DNA from: JACRCT01 sp036504155
GTDB lineage: Bacteria; Myxococcota; Myxococcia; Myxococcales; UBA5297
NCBI GenBank assembly: GCA_036504155.1
Contig: DASXVQ010000138.1
Location: forward strand, 1-64,000
DNA: 64,000 nt
Direction of reading: 5' to 3'
Below, piece by piece: positions 33,586 through 43,112 of the stretch. Below the pieces are notes generated by a model, which ran no database searches, had not been told where the DNA came from, and saw only the letters and a list, made by a program, of their open reading frames with translations. How positions within the stretch are numbered: position 1 is the stretch's first letter; each line of letters begins with the position of its first letter. The position numbers were made by a program, and so were the translations under genes.

Positions 33586-34245
33586 ATGCGCCCCGCCATC
33601 AACAACGCCCTGCTGTCGCTCGTCCCCGCCGCCGTGCTGATCCTCGCCTCGTGCTCGCCCAAGGGCCCCTGTCCCAGCGACATGGCGCTCGTGTCCGGGG
33701 CGAAGGCCTGCATCGACCGCTACGAGGCTTCGCTCGAGGGCGGCGAGCCCGGCAATCCCGAGGGCAAGGGCGCGACCGCTAAGGCGGTCTCCAAGCAAGG
33801 AGCGCTGCCCGCGGTGAAGGTGAGCCAGCTCCAGGCCAAGGCGGCATGCGCCAACGCGGGCAAGCGGCTGTGTGCCCGCGCCGAGTGGCTGGCGGCCTGC
33901 AAGGGCGAGTCGAAGCGCAAGTTCGCCTACGGCGAGGCCTTCGTCGCCGAGCGCTGCGCGGACCGGCCGCTGGCCAAGAAGCGCGGCGAGAAGCCGCAGC
34001 CGACCGGATCGCTGCCGGACTGCAGGACTCCCGAAGGCGTCTACGACCTCTCCGGGAACGTCTGGGAGTGGCTGGCCGACACCGGTCCGGGCGGCAATCC
34101 GGCGGACCTCCTCGGCGGTGGCTACGGCAACGAGGGCAAGAGCATGGCCTGCGAGCAGGAGGAGCGGCTCGGCCAGCCGGTCACGCAGCAGGGCGAGGCG
34201 ATGGGCTTCCGCTGCTGCAAGGACGCGGCGCCCGCGGGCAAGTGA
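33586..34245 (+). CDS. Lipoprotein with SUMF1/FGE-like domain
   Basis: This 219-residue lipoprotein (lipobox LILASC, Cys23) has a short formylglycine-generating-enzyme-like fold. ACIDRYEAS is the start block. CANAGKRLCARAEWLAACKG, VYDLSGNVWEWLAD and MGFRCCKD are the other family blocks. It lacks the second catalytic Cys pattern of true FGE, so it is better seen as a non-catalytic or ligand-binding member. It is secreted and lipid anchored. Confidence 0.85.
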   Translation: MRPAINNALLSLVPAAVLILASCSPKGPCPSDMALVSGAKACIDRYEASLEGGEPGNPEGKGATAKAVSKQGALPAVKVSQLQAKAACANAGKRLCARAEWLAACKGESKRKFAYGEAFVAERCADRPLAKKRGEKPQPTGSLPDCRTPEGVYDLSGNVWEWLADTGPGGNPADLLGGGYGNEGKSMACEQEERLGQPVTQQGEAMGFRCCKDAAPAGK

Positions 34246-34404
34246 GCCAAGTCCCTGAATTTGCGTGGCCAAACCGGTGCGGCCGCGGACTGCGATCCAG
34301 GCTCCGGGTTCGAGCCGGGGCCCCTCGGATGTGACATTCTGGCAGCGGGGTCGACCGGGCCTGCCAAATTGACTAAGGAGACGGGCAGGGCTGGAAGGCA
34401 AACG

Positions 34405-34419
34405 CCTTGATATTCAAGG
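34405..34419 (+). promoter_or_regulatory. Palindrome upstream of the MYXO-CTERM gene
   Basis: CCTTGA-TAT-TCAAGG is a perfect inverted repeat about 70 bp before the start codon. It may be an operator. No known factor can be named. Confidence 0.3.
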
Positions 34420-34489
34420 GGTTTGGTGGCACGAGGTGATGGCTCGACGGTTGCTAGGAAGGCTCGCGGCCCATAGCCCGGATATCTCA

Positions 34490-35629
34490 ATGCGACTCCG
34501 ACTGACACCCCTGCTGCTGCTGCTGGCTGCGACTGGAATCTCTGGGAGCGCCTGGGCCCAGACCACGACCGTGGTCTCGCTCAACCAGCCCACCATCGTG
34601 ATCGCCTCCGGCAACAGCTCCGCGTTCAACCAAGCCACCTGCCAGGTCAGCGAGGGCGGCACCGCGGTGGCCTACGCCTTCCCCTCTGGGTTCTCCCCCG
34701 GCGCCACCAAGCTCACCGTCTTCGCCACGGACCAGAGTAGCTGCCCGGAGACCCCGCCCGACGCGGCGAAGGTCCTGCTCAACAAGACGCTGATCACGAC
34801 CGCCAACCAGTCGGCGACCTTGAGGGTCGTCGCCCGCGACCTCGAGCCGGACTGCCCGGCGCTCACCACCAAGGAGTTCCTGATCTGCGCGGTGACGACG
34901 ACCACGACCATCAACGCCACGACAGGAGCGCAACAGGACACCGCGGCCTTCAACGAGAACGTCATCGTCACCTACGACAGCCTGCAACCCTCGACGCCAA
35001 CCATCTCCAGCATCGTCGCCGGGGACAGCGCGGTGACCCTCAACTGGACCTCGCAGAGCGAGATCGACCACTGGATCATCTACTTCCGGCCCAACGGCCC
35101 GCCGCCGCCGCCCACCTCCGACCTCTGCAACTCGACCTCGTCGTCCGGGAGCGCGATCACGCAGTGCTTGTGGACGTCGGGTGCGGACGGCTGCGTCGTC
35201 ATCGACTGCGACTCGGCCGACGCCAACTGCGTCATCCCCGCCGACGCCGCGGCCCCCGGCCTCGACGCCGGACCGACCTGGGACGCCTCGCCGTCTTTCA
35301 ACCCCAACGACACGGACGGCGGCGCCTGGGACTCCGTGACCATCGACGACGGCAACAACGGCGTCACCTCCGGCCGCGTCACCGGGCTCACCAACGACCA
35401 GAAGTACGAGTTCGTGCTGGTCGCGGTGGACCTGGCTACCAACGTCAGCGCCGGCAGCGACGCGGTCGACGCCATTCCGCTGGTGGTCCACGACTTCTAC
35501 CGGCGCTACCAGTGCGCCGGCGGCAACGAGAAGGGCGGCTTCGGCTGCTCCAGCGCCGGGATGGCGGTCCTCCTCCCCGCGGCGGGCCTCGCGGTCCTCG
35601 CCCTGATCCGCCGCCGGAGGGCGTCATGA
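34490..35629 (+). CDS. MXAN_2561-type MYXO-CTERM-anchored protein
   Basis: This 379-residue exported protein has a signal peptide (1-24, ending SAWAQ), a beta-rich N-terminal part and a fibronectin-like segment with TISSIVAGDSAVTLNWTSQ. The Thr- and Asp-rich region carries several Cys. The C-terminal GFGCSSAGMAVLLPAAGLAV, then LALIRRRRAS, is a single-Cys MYXO-CTERM-type anchor with transmembrane helix and Arg tail. An upstream in-frame start exists, but the ATG at 34490 begins the signal peptide. Its stop overlaps the start of the beta-barrel gene, the pair arrangement known for the MXAN_2561 and MXAN_2562 families of Myxococcus. Confidence 0.8.
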   Translation: MRLRLTPLLLLLAATGISGSAWAQTTTVVSLNQPTIVIASGNSSAFNQATCQVSEGGTAVAYAFPSGFSPGATKLTVFATDQSSCPETPPDAAKVLLNKTLITTANQSATLRVVARDLEPDCPALTTKEFLICAVTTTTTINATTGAQQDTAAFNENVIVTYDSLQPSTPTISSIVAGDSAVTLNWTSQSEIDHWIIYFRPNGPPPPPTSDLCNSTSSSGSAITQCLWTSGADGCVVIDCDSADANCVIPADAAAPGLDAGPTWDASPSFNPNDTDGGAWDSVTIDDGNNGVTSGRVTGLTNDQKYEFVLVAVDLATNVSAGSDAVDAIPLVVHDFYRRYQCAGGNEKGGFGCSSAGMAVLLPAAGLAVLALIRRRRAS

Positions 35630-36393
35630 AGCGCCTCGGCCTTGCGCTCGCGGCGCTGCTGGCGGCCGCCCCGGTCTCGTCGGCCCTGGCGCAGGAGCCC
35701 TCCGCGCTCGCCGCCTCCGTCATCGCCTCGGAGAAGGAAGGCCCCTCGCTCGACTCCCCGCGCAACTTCTATATCGAGGTCAACGGCGGCAAGTTCCGGC
35801 CTGCGGTCGACGGGCAGGCCGGGCTGACCGGGGCGCCGTACAAGGACATCTTCGGCCGCAACCAGATGTGGGTCTTCGGCCTGGAGTTCGACTGGGAGAT
35901 CTGGAAGGGCTTCGGCACGCTGGCGGCGGGCCTCGCCACCGACTACGCGGTGGTCTACGGCCACGGCACCACGATCAGCGGCAAGGCCACCTCGGACATC
36001 ACCTCGCTCAACACCGTCCCGGTGCGCCTGCTGGCCGTCTACCGCTTCGACCTGCTCGCGCGCCGCTGGAGCATCCCGCTCGTCCCCTTCGTCAAGGCCG
36101 GGCTCGCCTACACCTTCTGGTGGGTCACCAATGGCGGCGGCGGGATCGCCAAGAACGGCACCAGCGAGGCCCTCGGCGGCAAGCTCGGCTACCAGCTGGC
36201 GGCGGGCCTGGCGCTGGAGCTGAACTTCATCGACCCCTGGCTCAGCCGCGAGCTCGACGAGGAGTTCGGCGTGAACGCCGTGACGCTGCAGGCGCAGTTC
36301 ATGCGCATCTCGGCGGACAACTTCGGCATCAGCAAGGGCGCGATGGACCTGTCGGCCAACACCTGGATGTTCGGGCTCGGCTTCGAGTTCTGA
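35626..36393 (+). CDS. MXAN_2562-type outer membrane beta-barrel
   Basis: This 255-residue protein has a signal peptide (1-22, ALAQ). The family-like start SPRNFYIEVNGGKFRPAVDG is followed by alternating amphipathic strands (FGLEFDWEIWKGFGTLAAGL, FVKAGLAYTFWWVTNGGG), and it ends in an aromatic FGLGFEF. These are signs of an outer-membrane barrel. It is coupled (ATGA) to the preceding MYXO-CTERM protein, so the two may form a surface complex. A REP-like copy follows the stop. Confidence 0.85.
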   Translation: MKRLGLALAALLAAAPVSSALAQEPSALAASVIASEKEGPSLDSPRNFYIEVNGGKFRPAVDGQAGLTGAPYKDIFGRNQMWVFGLEFDWEIWKGFGTLAAGLATDYAVVYGHGTTISGKATSDITSLNTVPVRLLAVYRFDLLARRWSIPLVPFVKAGLAYTFWWVTNGGGGIAKNGTSEALGGKLGYQLAAGLALELNFIDPWLSRELDEEFGVNAVTLQAQFMRISADNFGISKGAMDLSANTWMFGLGFEF

Positions 36394-36414
36394 CGCCGCC
36401 CCAGAGTTCTGACG

Positions 36415-36438
36415 GCACCCCGAGCTCGTCGAGGGGCC
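36415..36438. repeat. REP-like palindrome copy
   Basis: GCACCCCGAGCTCGTCGAGG followed by GGCC repeats the left arm of the cluster at 28389-28625. It lies between convergent genes. Confidence 0.6.
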
Positions 36439-36497
36439 ACGGTCCAGCCTCTCCGTTCCTCCCGCCCGACCGCACCCGGTTGGCTGAGGTCCGTCCG

Positions 36498-36830
36498 CTA
36501 CATCCCGCTCTGCCGCACGGGCCTGCGCGCGGCCGGCACGACTTCGCTCGGCGTCAGCGACAGCAGGAAGATGGCGATGGCGCAGATGACGTTGTTCCAG
36601 ACGGTGCCCTGCGACACCCGCGGCAGGACGAACGCCGAGATGAACAGCCAGATCGACAGCGCGGTGTTCAGGTAGCGCGCTTCCGGCACCGCCAGCGCGA
36701 TGAGCGCGAAGGCCACGCAGAGCAGTCCCAGGATCCAGGTGTTGGTCATCTGCTGCGGCGCGTGCCGCCAGACGAAGGCGCTGATGAACAGCCAGACGCC
36801 GACCACGATGTTGGCGACGCGCGCAGGCAT
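36498..36830 (-). CDS. SPW-repeat-like membrane protein
   Basis: This 110-residue protein has two copies of a helix pair. IVVGVWLFISAFVWR and LSIWLFISAFVLPR match the SPW-repeat style, where W-L-x-x-S-x-F-V marks each half. NVICAIAIFLLSLTPSE follows the second. GGAGGG precedes the ATG. A small inner-membrane protein of unknown role. Confidence 0.8.
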   Translation of the reverse strand: MPARVANIVVGVWLFISAFVWRHAPQQMTNTWILGLLCVAFALIALAVPEARYLNTALSIWLFISAFVLPRVSQGTVWNNVICAIAIFLLSLTPSEVVPAARRPVRQSGM

Positions 36831-36989
36831 GAAACCCTCCCTCCGGCTCGCGCCGGACCTGCTGCAAACCTGAGGAAGAGCGGCACTCCCGGCAAGGAGT
36901 GGCTGCCCAGGCTCGCGGGGGCAGGGCTCTGCGCCTGCTTCCCGGGCGACTTGTTGACGCTGCGAACGGAAGCGGTGTTGGGTGTCGCC

Positions 36990-38801
36990 ATGATCGCTCG
37001 CCGCGCTCTCTACGCCGTCGCGCTCGCGCCCTTGCTGCTGGCCTCGTGCGCCCACCGCTTCCCGGCCCGAACCGGGGGCGAACGGGAGGCTGTCGCGGGG
37101 CTGCCGGTCTCGTTCGGGCCGGCGGAGCAGGAGCAGGTGCCGGCCGGCACCCGCATCCTTTGGGACTTCGGCGACGGCTCCACGGCCGAGGGACCCACCG
37201 CCTCCCATGCCTGGCGGCGAGCGGGGGAGTACACGCTGAAGATCGAGGTGGTCGACGAGAAGGGCACGCGCTCCGACCAGTCGAAGGTCCGGGTCGCTCG
37301 CCGCCCGCCCGCCACGGCCGTGCCGCCGAGCGCCCGCGCGGCGCTGATCGTCGACCGCTTCTTCGCGCGCCTTCCGCAGCACCTGGCGGTCGCCGAGCGG
37401 CTGGCCGGCCCGGAGCGCACCCGCAAGATCCTGGAGACGCTGGAGAGAGTGCTGGGGTTCGATCCCAGCCGGCCCGAGCAGGTCCTGGCCTCGGGCGTCG
37501 ACCCGGAGGAGGGCCTGGCGCTGGCCTGGATGCCCCAGGACACGGGGACCTGGCTCATCGTCGGCATCTTCGACGAGCGCGCGGCCCTGGAGGCGGCGCG
37601 CACCGCCTTCGCCCGGCAGGAGCAGGTGGGCTTCACCCCCGGGCCGGGCAACTCGACCATCGCCGAGGTCGGCAAGGCGCGCATCCAGTTCGGGACCAGC
37701 GGCGGCTACCTCTACATGCACCTGGGCGCCGACGAGCAGTCGCAGTCCGGGCTCGACTTCGCCTCGCCGTGCCCGCCCACCGGGCTGTTGAGCGACGCCG
37801 AGTTCGCCAGGCTTCGCGCGCAGGTGGCCGGCGACGACGCCTTCCTCTTCGTGCGCGGCAGCGAGATCCCCAAGCGCGACGACCTGGGCAAGGACCTGTC
37901 CGAGCTGCGCGCCCACGCCGGGGCGCTCGCCGCCGGGCTGTCCAACCGCGAGAACGTGCTGTCGCTCCAGGCGCGGCTGACCTTCGACCCCCTCGGGCAG
38001 GAGGTCCTGGCGCGGACGTTCGTGGCGCCGGGGAAGGTGGAGCTCGACGCCCAGGCGCCGGCGGGCGCGGCGGCGTACCTCTCGGTCTCGCTCGCCGCGC
38101 AGGCCATCTCCGACTGGATGACCGGCGGCGACCGGGAGAAGGTCGACCAGGCGCTCGGCTCGGCGGGGCTGCGGCTCGACTCGCTGGCGGCGGCCGTCTC
38201 CGGGGGCGTCGCGCTCGCGGCCTACTTCGACCTGGCGACGGTGCTGCGCGAGGTCGCCGGCGGCGGGAGCCCGAAGCTGCTGCTGGTGGGCGGCATGAGC
38301 CTGAAGGACCCGCAGGACGCGAAGCGGCGCCTGGACGAGGCGGCGGCGGCGGGCAACCTCGAGCCAAGTGAGGTGGGAGCCCTCGGCCTGCGCGCCGATG
38401 GGGTCTGGCGCTTCAAGGGCGCCGACCCTTCGGGCGTGGCGCTCTCGAACGGCGCGGCGCTCTTCGGCCACCAGGCGCCGCTGGCCAAGACCCTGGATCC
38501 CTCGCCGGACGCCCGGCGGCTATCGACGGCGGTGCGCGCGGCGGTGCCGGAGAAGGCGCTGGCCGCGGGGCACCAGCTGCTCTTCCTGGACGTGGCCGGC
38601 TTCGTCGATCAGCTGCGCAACCCGGTGCTCCCCGGCGGCGACGTGGACTCGCCCCGGCAGAAGCAGCTGGCGATGATGATGGCGGCGATGGTCGAGTCGG
38701 CCCCGGAGCTGCAGCCGTTCCTGCCGGTGCGCGACTTCTACGCCGACCTCTTCCGAGACGAGGGCTCGCTGGCGCTGGAGGCGCGGCTGCGCTTGCGCTG
38801 A
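36990..38801 (+). CDS. Large lipoprotein with PKD-like domain
   Basis: This 603-residue lipoprotein (lipobox LLLASC) has a PKD-like domain at about 35-105: RILWDFGDGSTAEGPTASHA, then WRRAGEYTLKIEVVDEKG. The rest is a soluble alpha/beta body resembling large substrate-inhibitor-type periplasmic proteins (DUF3352-like), with LALAWMPQDTGTWLIVGIFD and DAFLFVRGSEIPKRDDLGKD. It is extracytoplasmic. No enzyme motif is visible. The ATG has no clear ribosome site. Confidence 0.75.
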   Translation: MIARRALYAVALAPLLLASCAHRFPARTGGEREAVAGLPVSFGPAEQEQVPAGTRILWDFGDGSTAEGPTASHAWRRAGEYTLKIEVVDEKGTRSDQSKVRVARRPPATAVPPSARAALIVDRFFARLPQHLAVAERLAGPERTRKILETLERVLGFDPSRPEQVLASGVDPEEGLALAWMPQDTGTWLIVGIFDERAALEAARTAFARQEQVGFTPGPGNSTIAEVGKARIQFGTSGGYLYMHLGADEQSQSGLDFASPCPPTGLLSDAEFARLRAQVAGDDAFLFVRGSEIPKRDDLGKDLSELRAHAGALAAGLSNRENVLSLQARLTFDPLGQEVLARTFVAPGKVELDAQAPAGAAAYLSVSLAAQAISDWMTGGDREKVDQALGSAGLRLDSLAAAVSGGVALAAYFDLATVLREVAGGGSPKLLLVGGMSLKDPQDAKRRLDEAAAAGNLEPSEVGALGLRADGVWRFKGADPSGVALSNGAALFGHQAPLAKTLDPSPDARRLSTAVRAAVPEKALAAGHQLLFLDVAGFVDQLRNPVLPGGDVDSPRQKQLAMMMAAMVESAPELQPFLPVRDFYADLFRDEGSLALEARLRLR

Positions 38802-38934
38802 GCCCGGGTGCTCCAAGTTCGTCCCGGGATACGCCGCCCTGAACTGGTAGTAGCCGGCGTCCCTGAACCCTGAACGAACTTGCGGCTGCGCTTGCGCTCG
38901 CGGTCCGCGGCGTGGCCCGGCCCGCAAAGTCGAA

Positions 38935-38966
38935 GCGCCGTCGCTCAGGGGGGAGCGCGACGGCGC
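38935..38966. terminator. Hairpin between convergent genes
   Basis: GCGCCGTCGC (38935-38944) and GCGACGGCGC (38957-38966) form a perfect 10-bp stem with a 12-nt loop. It lies midway between the stops of the PKD lipoprotein and the minus-strand beta-barrel gene. There is no T-tract. Confidence 0.45.
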
Positions 38967-39009
38967 CTCGAGGGCTTCGGAGCCTCTGGCCGCTGGCCCG
39001 GTGGACCGC

Positions 39010-39573
39010 CTACCAGGTGTACGAGATGCCGAGCGCCGTGTTCATGGAGACGAAGTCCCCGTAGTAGCTCGCCGACACCTCGCCGCGCAGGGCCAGGCCG
39101 AAGCCGAACTGCATTCGAAGTCCCAGGATGCCGTAGGGGCGGATGTAGCCGCCGTCGGAGGTCTCGGAGTAGCTGTAGGCGTAGTTGTAGGCCCAGCCCG
39201 ACTCCTGCAGCGAGGCCAGGCCCATCTCCGCGCCGAGGCCGACGTACGGGGAGAAGCCCGTCTCGCGGAAGAGGAAGGAGAGCTGGTAGCTGAAGCCGGT
39301 CAGGGTGAGCTTGTGGTCGCCGCTGGTCGCGTAGCTGTAGCCGTTGAGGAGGGTCTGGTTGAAGGCCCACTCGCTGCGCCAGCGGTGGCTGCCCACCTCG
39401 AAGCCGATCTTGTAGGCTCCGCCGTTCAGGTTGCCCATGCGCAGGTTGCCGGAGTTGGCCAGCTCGGTCTTCACCAGGCCGCCTTGGACGACGGGGCCGG
39501 CGGCGGAAGCGGTGGCCGGGACGGCCAGAATCGCCAGGGTGCAGAGGACGGCGGGGAGGAGGGCGCGACGCAT
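39010..39573 (-). CDS. Outer membrane beta-barrel protein
   Basis: This 187-residue protein has a signal peptide (1-24, TASAAG). It contains Gly/aromatic-rich amphipathic strands: KIGFEVGSHRWRSEWAFNQT, LTGFSYQLSFLFRETGFSPY, VGLGAEMGLAS, RPYGILGLRMQFGFGLALRG and a terminal GISYTW. Ends and spacing suit an eight-stranded OmpA/W-like barrel. GGAG precedes the ATG. Function unknown. Confidence 0.8.
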   Translation of the reverse strand: MRRALLPAVLCTLAILAVPATASAAGPVVQGGLVKTELANSGNLRMGNLNGGAYKIGFEVGSHRWRSEWAFNQTLLNGYSYATSGDHKLTLTGFSYQLSFLFRETGFSPYVGLGAEMGLASLQESGWAYNYAYSYSETSDGGYIRPYGILGLRMQFGFGLALRGEVSASYYGDFVSMNTALGISYTW

Positions 39574-39815
39574 GTTCGACTCCTTCGGTCTGGACTGCGT
39601 GCCGGCGAGACGAATTGCAAGGCGCGGGCCCAGGAGCCCGGCGGCGAAATGCTCAATGAAATCAGAGGAGGGCTGATCCGGGTGTGCCATGCCGCCGGCC
39701 CCACCCTGACATTTTCGCCTGATTCGCCGGGGGGCGGACGGTAGCGGTTTCCGGGCCGGCTCAGGACGGGTCCGAGCCTGCCGATGGGATGGCGCGGAGG
39801 GCCGCGGGGCCAGGT

Positions 39816-40865
39816 CTAGGCGGACTTCTTCTTGGCCTTGCCGGCGCTCTTGCTCTTGGCCTTGCCGTCCTTGGCGACCTTGGCGTCCTTGGCGTCCCGC
39901 TCGGACACGACGATGCGGTTGCCGCCCTCGGACTGCGCCTGCCTGAGGGAGAGCGTCGCCTCGCGCAGCAGCGCGCCGTAGCTGATCTGCCCCTGCCCGT
40001 CGTAGCAGGCCAGGCCGAGCGAGGCGGTCATGTCCGTCAGCTCGCCCTCGACCGCGGCGATGCGCTCCCGCAGCCGGTTCGCCACCAGCCGCGCCCCGTC
40101 GTGCCCGGTGTGCGGCATGAAGACGACGAAGCGGTCTGTGCCATACAAGGCACACAGGTCCACGTCGCGCACACTCTTGACCACGGCGCGCAAGACCTTG
40201 CCCATGAACGAGGCCTGCTCCATGGGCGCCAGCGTCGCCGCGCGCTCCTTCCAGCCGTCCATGGAGGCCAACAGGAACGCCAGCGGGTAGCGGTAGCGGC
40301 GGCTGCGGTGCACCTCCACCAGCAGCAGGCGGCGGAAGAAGTCGAACCCGCCGGCGCTCGCACCCTGGATGGGCTTGGGCGCGGCGGCCTTGGGCTCGGC
40401 CACGGCCACGACCGACTCCGGGAGGATCTCGATCTCCACGCTGCTGGGCCTGGGCGCCGGCGGGGGAACGCCTCCGCGGCCCGACACCCGGCGGCGCAGC
40501 GCGCCGATCTTCACCAGGCTGCGCACCGCGCTGTCGAGGTTCGCCCCGGCCAGGGTCCCGGACAGCGAGGCGTCCGCGCCGGCGGCCTCGGCGCGCCAGT
40601 CGAGGGCGTCGTCGTCCGCCGGCGAGAGCAGGCAGATGGGCATGTCCGGGTCGATCTTGTGCAGCCGGGGCGCGAGGCTCTCCCCGTCGAGCCCGGAGAC
40701 GCCCAGGAGCGCCGCGTCCACCTTGGAAGCGCGCGCGCGCGTGAGGGCGGCCTCGGGCGAGTAGGCCAGCTCGACCTGGTAGCCGGCGCGCTCGAGCTGC
40801 GCGCGCACCGGGCTCGCAACCGCGAGGTTCGACTCCACCAACAGGACCGAGAGCTTGGCGTCCAA
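39816..40865 (-). CDS. Degenerate receiver-GGDEF protein
   Basis: This 349-residue protein reads from a TTG with GGAGG just upstream. The N-terminal receiver-like domain begins KLSVLLVESNLAVASPVRAQ. It has LLGVSGLDGESLAP where receivers carry LLDVxMPxxDG, so the phosphate-accepting Asp is Gly. The C-terminal half resembles a GGDEF domain (FRRLLLVEVHRSRRYRYPLA; TASLGLACYDGQGQISY), but the catalytic turn reads YGTDRFVVFMP. It therefore should not make cyclic-di-GMP. It ends in a Lys/Ala-rich tail. A scaffold or ligand-sensing role is likely. Confidence 0.75.
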   Translation of the reverse strand: MDAKLSVLLVESNLAVASPVRAQLERAGYQVELAYSPEAALTRARASKVDAALLGVSGLDGESLAPRLHKIDPDMPICLLSPADDDALDWRAEAAGADASLSGTLAGANLDSAVRSLVKIGALRRRVSGRGGVPPPAPRPSSVEIEILPESVVAVAEPKAAAPKPIQGASAGGFDFFRRLLLVEVHRSRRYRYPLAFLLASMDGWKERAATLAPMEQASFMGKVLRAVVKSVRDVDLCALYGTDRFVVFMPHTGHDGARLVANRLRERIAAVEGELTDMTASLGLACYDGQGQISYGALLREATLSLRQAQSEGGNRIVVSERDAKDAKVAKDGKAKSKSAGKAKKKSA

Positions 40866-41032
40866 GAAGCCTCCAAAATCCCCAAAACCGGACGGCGCGC
40901 AGTCTAACCCGCCGCCATGGCTGATCAAACCAGCCCAGAAACTTGACCGGTCCAGCGGGGCCAGCATACGGTCGTTCGTCGGGCTCGCGCCTCAATTCAC
41001 CCTGCGCCCCCGCCTGATTCTGCAGAGGAAAC

Positions 41033-43111
41033 ATGGGCGAAGTCCCAGCCAGGCCGAAGAGCGTCCCGCCCAAGGCGGCGTGGAACGGTGCTGAAGGCGA
41101 GTGGGAGCTTTCGGCCAGGAACGGGGTCGCCAGGTACTGGCGCCGCGACGGCTCTCTCTGCAACGAGTGCACCTTCAGGGACGGCAAGCCCAGCGGCCCC
41201 TTCAAGCGCTTCCACAACAACGGCCAGGTCTCCCAGGAAGGCACCTTCCTCGACGGGGAGCTGCACGGCACCCGCACCTGGCACGCCAGCGACGCCCCCA
41301 CCGAGGAGCAGGTCCTCACCGAGGGCATGTCGGACAAGGTGCGCCGCTCGGAGATGGACTACGAGAAGGGGCGGGTGGTGGCGGTGCGCCACTTCGACGC
41401 CGAGGGCACCCGGGTCAGTCCCGACGGAGAGCCGTACCCGGAGCGCCCCCCGCTCGTCCCCGACGAGGCCGAGTTCCAGCCCGAGGTCGGTTGGGTGCTG
41501 GCCACCCTGGACGCCCAGGGCCGCCGCCACGGCAGCTGGCAGCGCTGGACCTCCGGCGGCGAGCTGGCCGAGAGCACCGAGTTCGTCGAGGACCTCAAGA
41601 GCGGCCCGTCGACGCTGTTCCACCCCAACGGCAAGAAGTCGGAGGAGGGCCGCTTCAAGGAGGACCTGCGCGAGGGCGTCTGGAAGAGCTTCGACACCAA
41701 GGGCGCGCTCCTCGCGGAGATCACCTGGCACGCCGGCAGCCGCCACGGCCCGGCGGTCGACCGCAGCGTCGCCGGCCAGTACCGCGACCTCTCCATCACC
41801 GCCGAGAAGGGCGACTTCGAGGAAGACCACGCCATCGGCCCCTGGAGCCTCAAGGACGACCAGGATCACACGGTCATCCGCAAGGACCTGGGCCCCAAGG
41901 TCGACGCCGACAAGCTCGCCAGATCCCCGGTGCTCGCCAACGAGGGCCGCGCCCCCGACGCCTGGCTGCTCGCCGGCGAGGAGTACCTGGCCGAGAAGCG
42001 CCCCGCGGAGGCCATCCTGGCCGCGGCGCGCGCCATGGCCTGCTCGGCGACGGTCAGGGACTTCCTCGACATCCACACCCTGATCGCGCTGCCGCGCGCC
42101 CAGGCGCACGCCGCCGAGATCGCCGCGGACGTCACCCGCAGCGAGGTCCCGCTGCCGGTGCTGCTCAACGTGCTGCTGCGCGGCGCCGCCCCGGCTCCGC
42201 TCCTGCGCGCCGTCGCCATCCGCCTGGACCAGGAAGGCAAGCCTCGCGCGGCGCTCGACTACATCAACGGCGCCATCCTGCTCGAGCCCGAGAAGGGCGA
42301 GTACCTGTTCACCCGCTCGCTCGTCCTGATGTCCCTCGGGCTCGCCGAGCAGGCCATCGCGGACGGCAAGGAGCGCGAGGCCAGCTCGCCCCGGGAGGGC
42401 AAGTTCCTGGTCGCCTACGCCCGGGCGCTCTACCCGCGCTTCGAGTTCTGGCCCGCCCGCGAGCAGCCCGCCACGCACTACGACGACCTGCCGCAGGCCC
42501 TCGCCCAGCCCCCGGCGCAGATCCGCGTGGTGTTCCTCAAGTACCTGACGCGACTGGCGATCCTGCGCGAGGCCCAGCTGGCCTTCCTCCAGGAGGGCAT
42601 CGAGCCCGGCTGGCTGCTGCCCGACGTCGAGCCGCTCCTGCCCAAGGGCAAGGTCAAGCTCGAGGAGACCAGCCTGGACGTCGGCGACGAGGACGGCGAG
42701 GGCCACGCGGTGGGCCTCGACGAGCGGATGCAGGTCGCCGGCCTGGGGCTGCCCGAGGTCCAGCGCCTGGCGCGCGCCGAGTGGACGGCGGTGACCTGGC
42801 TGTGCTGGGCTTGCGGCCTCGAGGAGGTCGCCCTGCCCAAGACCATCGCCGCGCCCAAGGACTTCGGGCAGGCTGCCGGCATGGCGGTCGAGCGGCTGTG
42901 GCGGGCGCGCGACCTGCGGCTGACCGGCGGCGAAGGGGCCAAGAAGTCGAAGTCGCCCGGCTTCGCCTGGGAAGGCGTCGAGATTGACCAGCTCCACCCC
43001 GGACTGGTCTCGATGTGCGAGAACGAGTACGCGGAGATGGCTGCGATGTTCCGGTGGATCGCCGACGCGGGCCACCGCTCTCCGTGGCAGGACAACCTGA
43101 GGGACAGCTGA
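41033..43111 (+). CDS. MORN-like/YwqK-type antitoxin-repeat protein with helical C-terminus
   Basis: This 692-residue protein has N-terminal repeats of the YwqK/MORN kind, each with a G-x-W or G-x-F core: VARYWRRDGSLCNECTFRDG, PSGPFKRFHNNGQVSQEGTF, RRHGSWQRWTSGGELAESTE and REGVWKSFDTKGALLAEITW. Residues about 300-692 are helical and TPR-like (EGKPRAALDYINGAILLEPE). No signal peptide, so cytoplasmic. Stop and next ATG are 1 bp apart, an operon with the FHA gene. Confidence 0.75.
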   Translation: MGEVPARPKSVPPKAAWNGAEGEWELSARNGVARYWRRDGSLCNECTFRDGKPSGPFKRFHNNGQVSQEGTFLDGELHGTRTWHASDAPTEEQVLTEGMSDKVRRSEMDYEKGRVVAVRHFDAEGTRVSPDGEPYPERPPLVPDEAEFQPEVGWVLATLDAQGRRHGSWQRWTSGGELAESTEFVEDLKSGPSTLFHPNGKKSEEGRFKEDLREGVWKSFDTKGALLAEITWHAGSRHGPAVDRSVAGQYRDLSITAEKGDFEEDHAIGPWSLKDDQDHTVIRKDLGPKVDADKLARSPVLANEGRAPDAWLLAGEEYLAEKRPAEAILAAARAMACSATVRDFLDIHTLIALPRAQAHAAEIAADVTRSEVPLPVLLNVLLRGAAPAPLLRAVAIRLDQEGKPRAALDYINGAILLEPEKGEYLFTRSLVLMSLGLAEQAIADGKEREASSPREGKFLVAYARALYPRFEFWPAREQPATHYDDLPQALAQPPAQIRVVFLKYLTRLAILREAQLAFLQEGIEPGWLLPDVEPLLPKGKVKLEETSLDVGDEDGEGHAVGLDERMQVAGLGLPEVQRLARAEWTAVTWLCWACGLEEVALPKTIAAPKDFGQAAGMAVERLWRARDLRLTGGEGAKKSKSPGFAWEGVEIDQLHPGLVSMCENEYAEMAAMFRWIADAGHRSPWQDNLRDS

Positions 43112-43112
43112 C

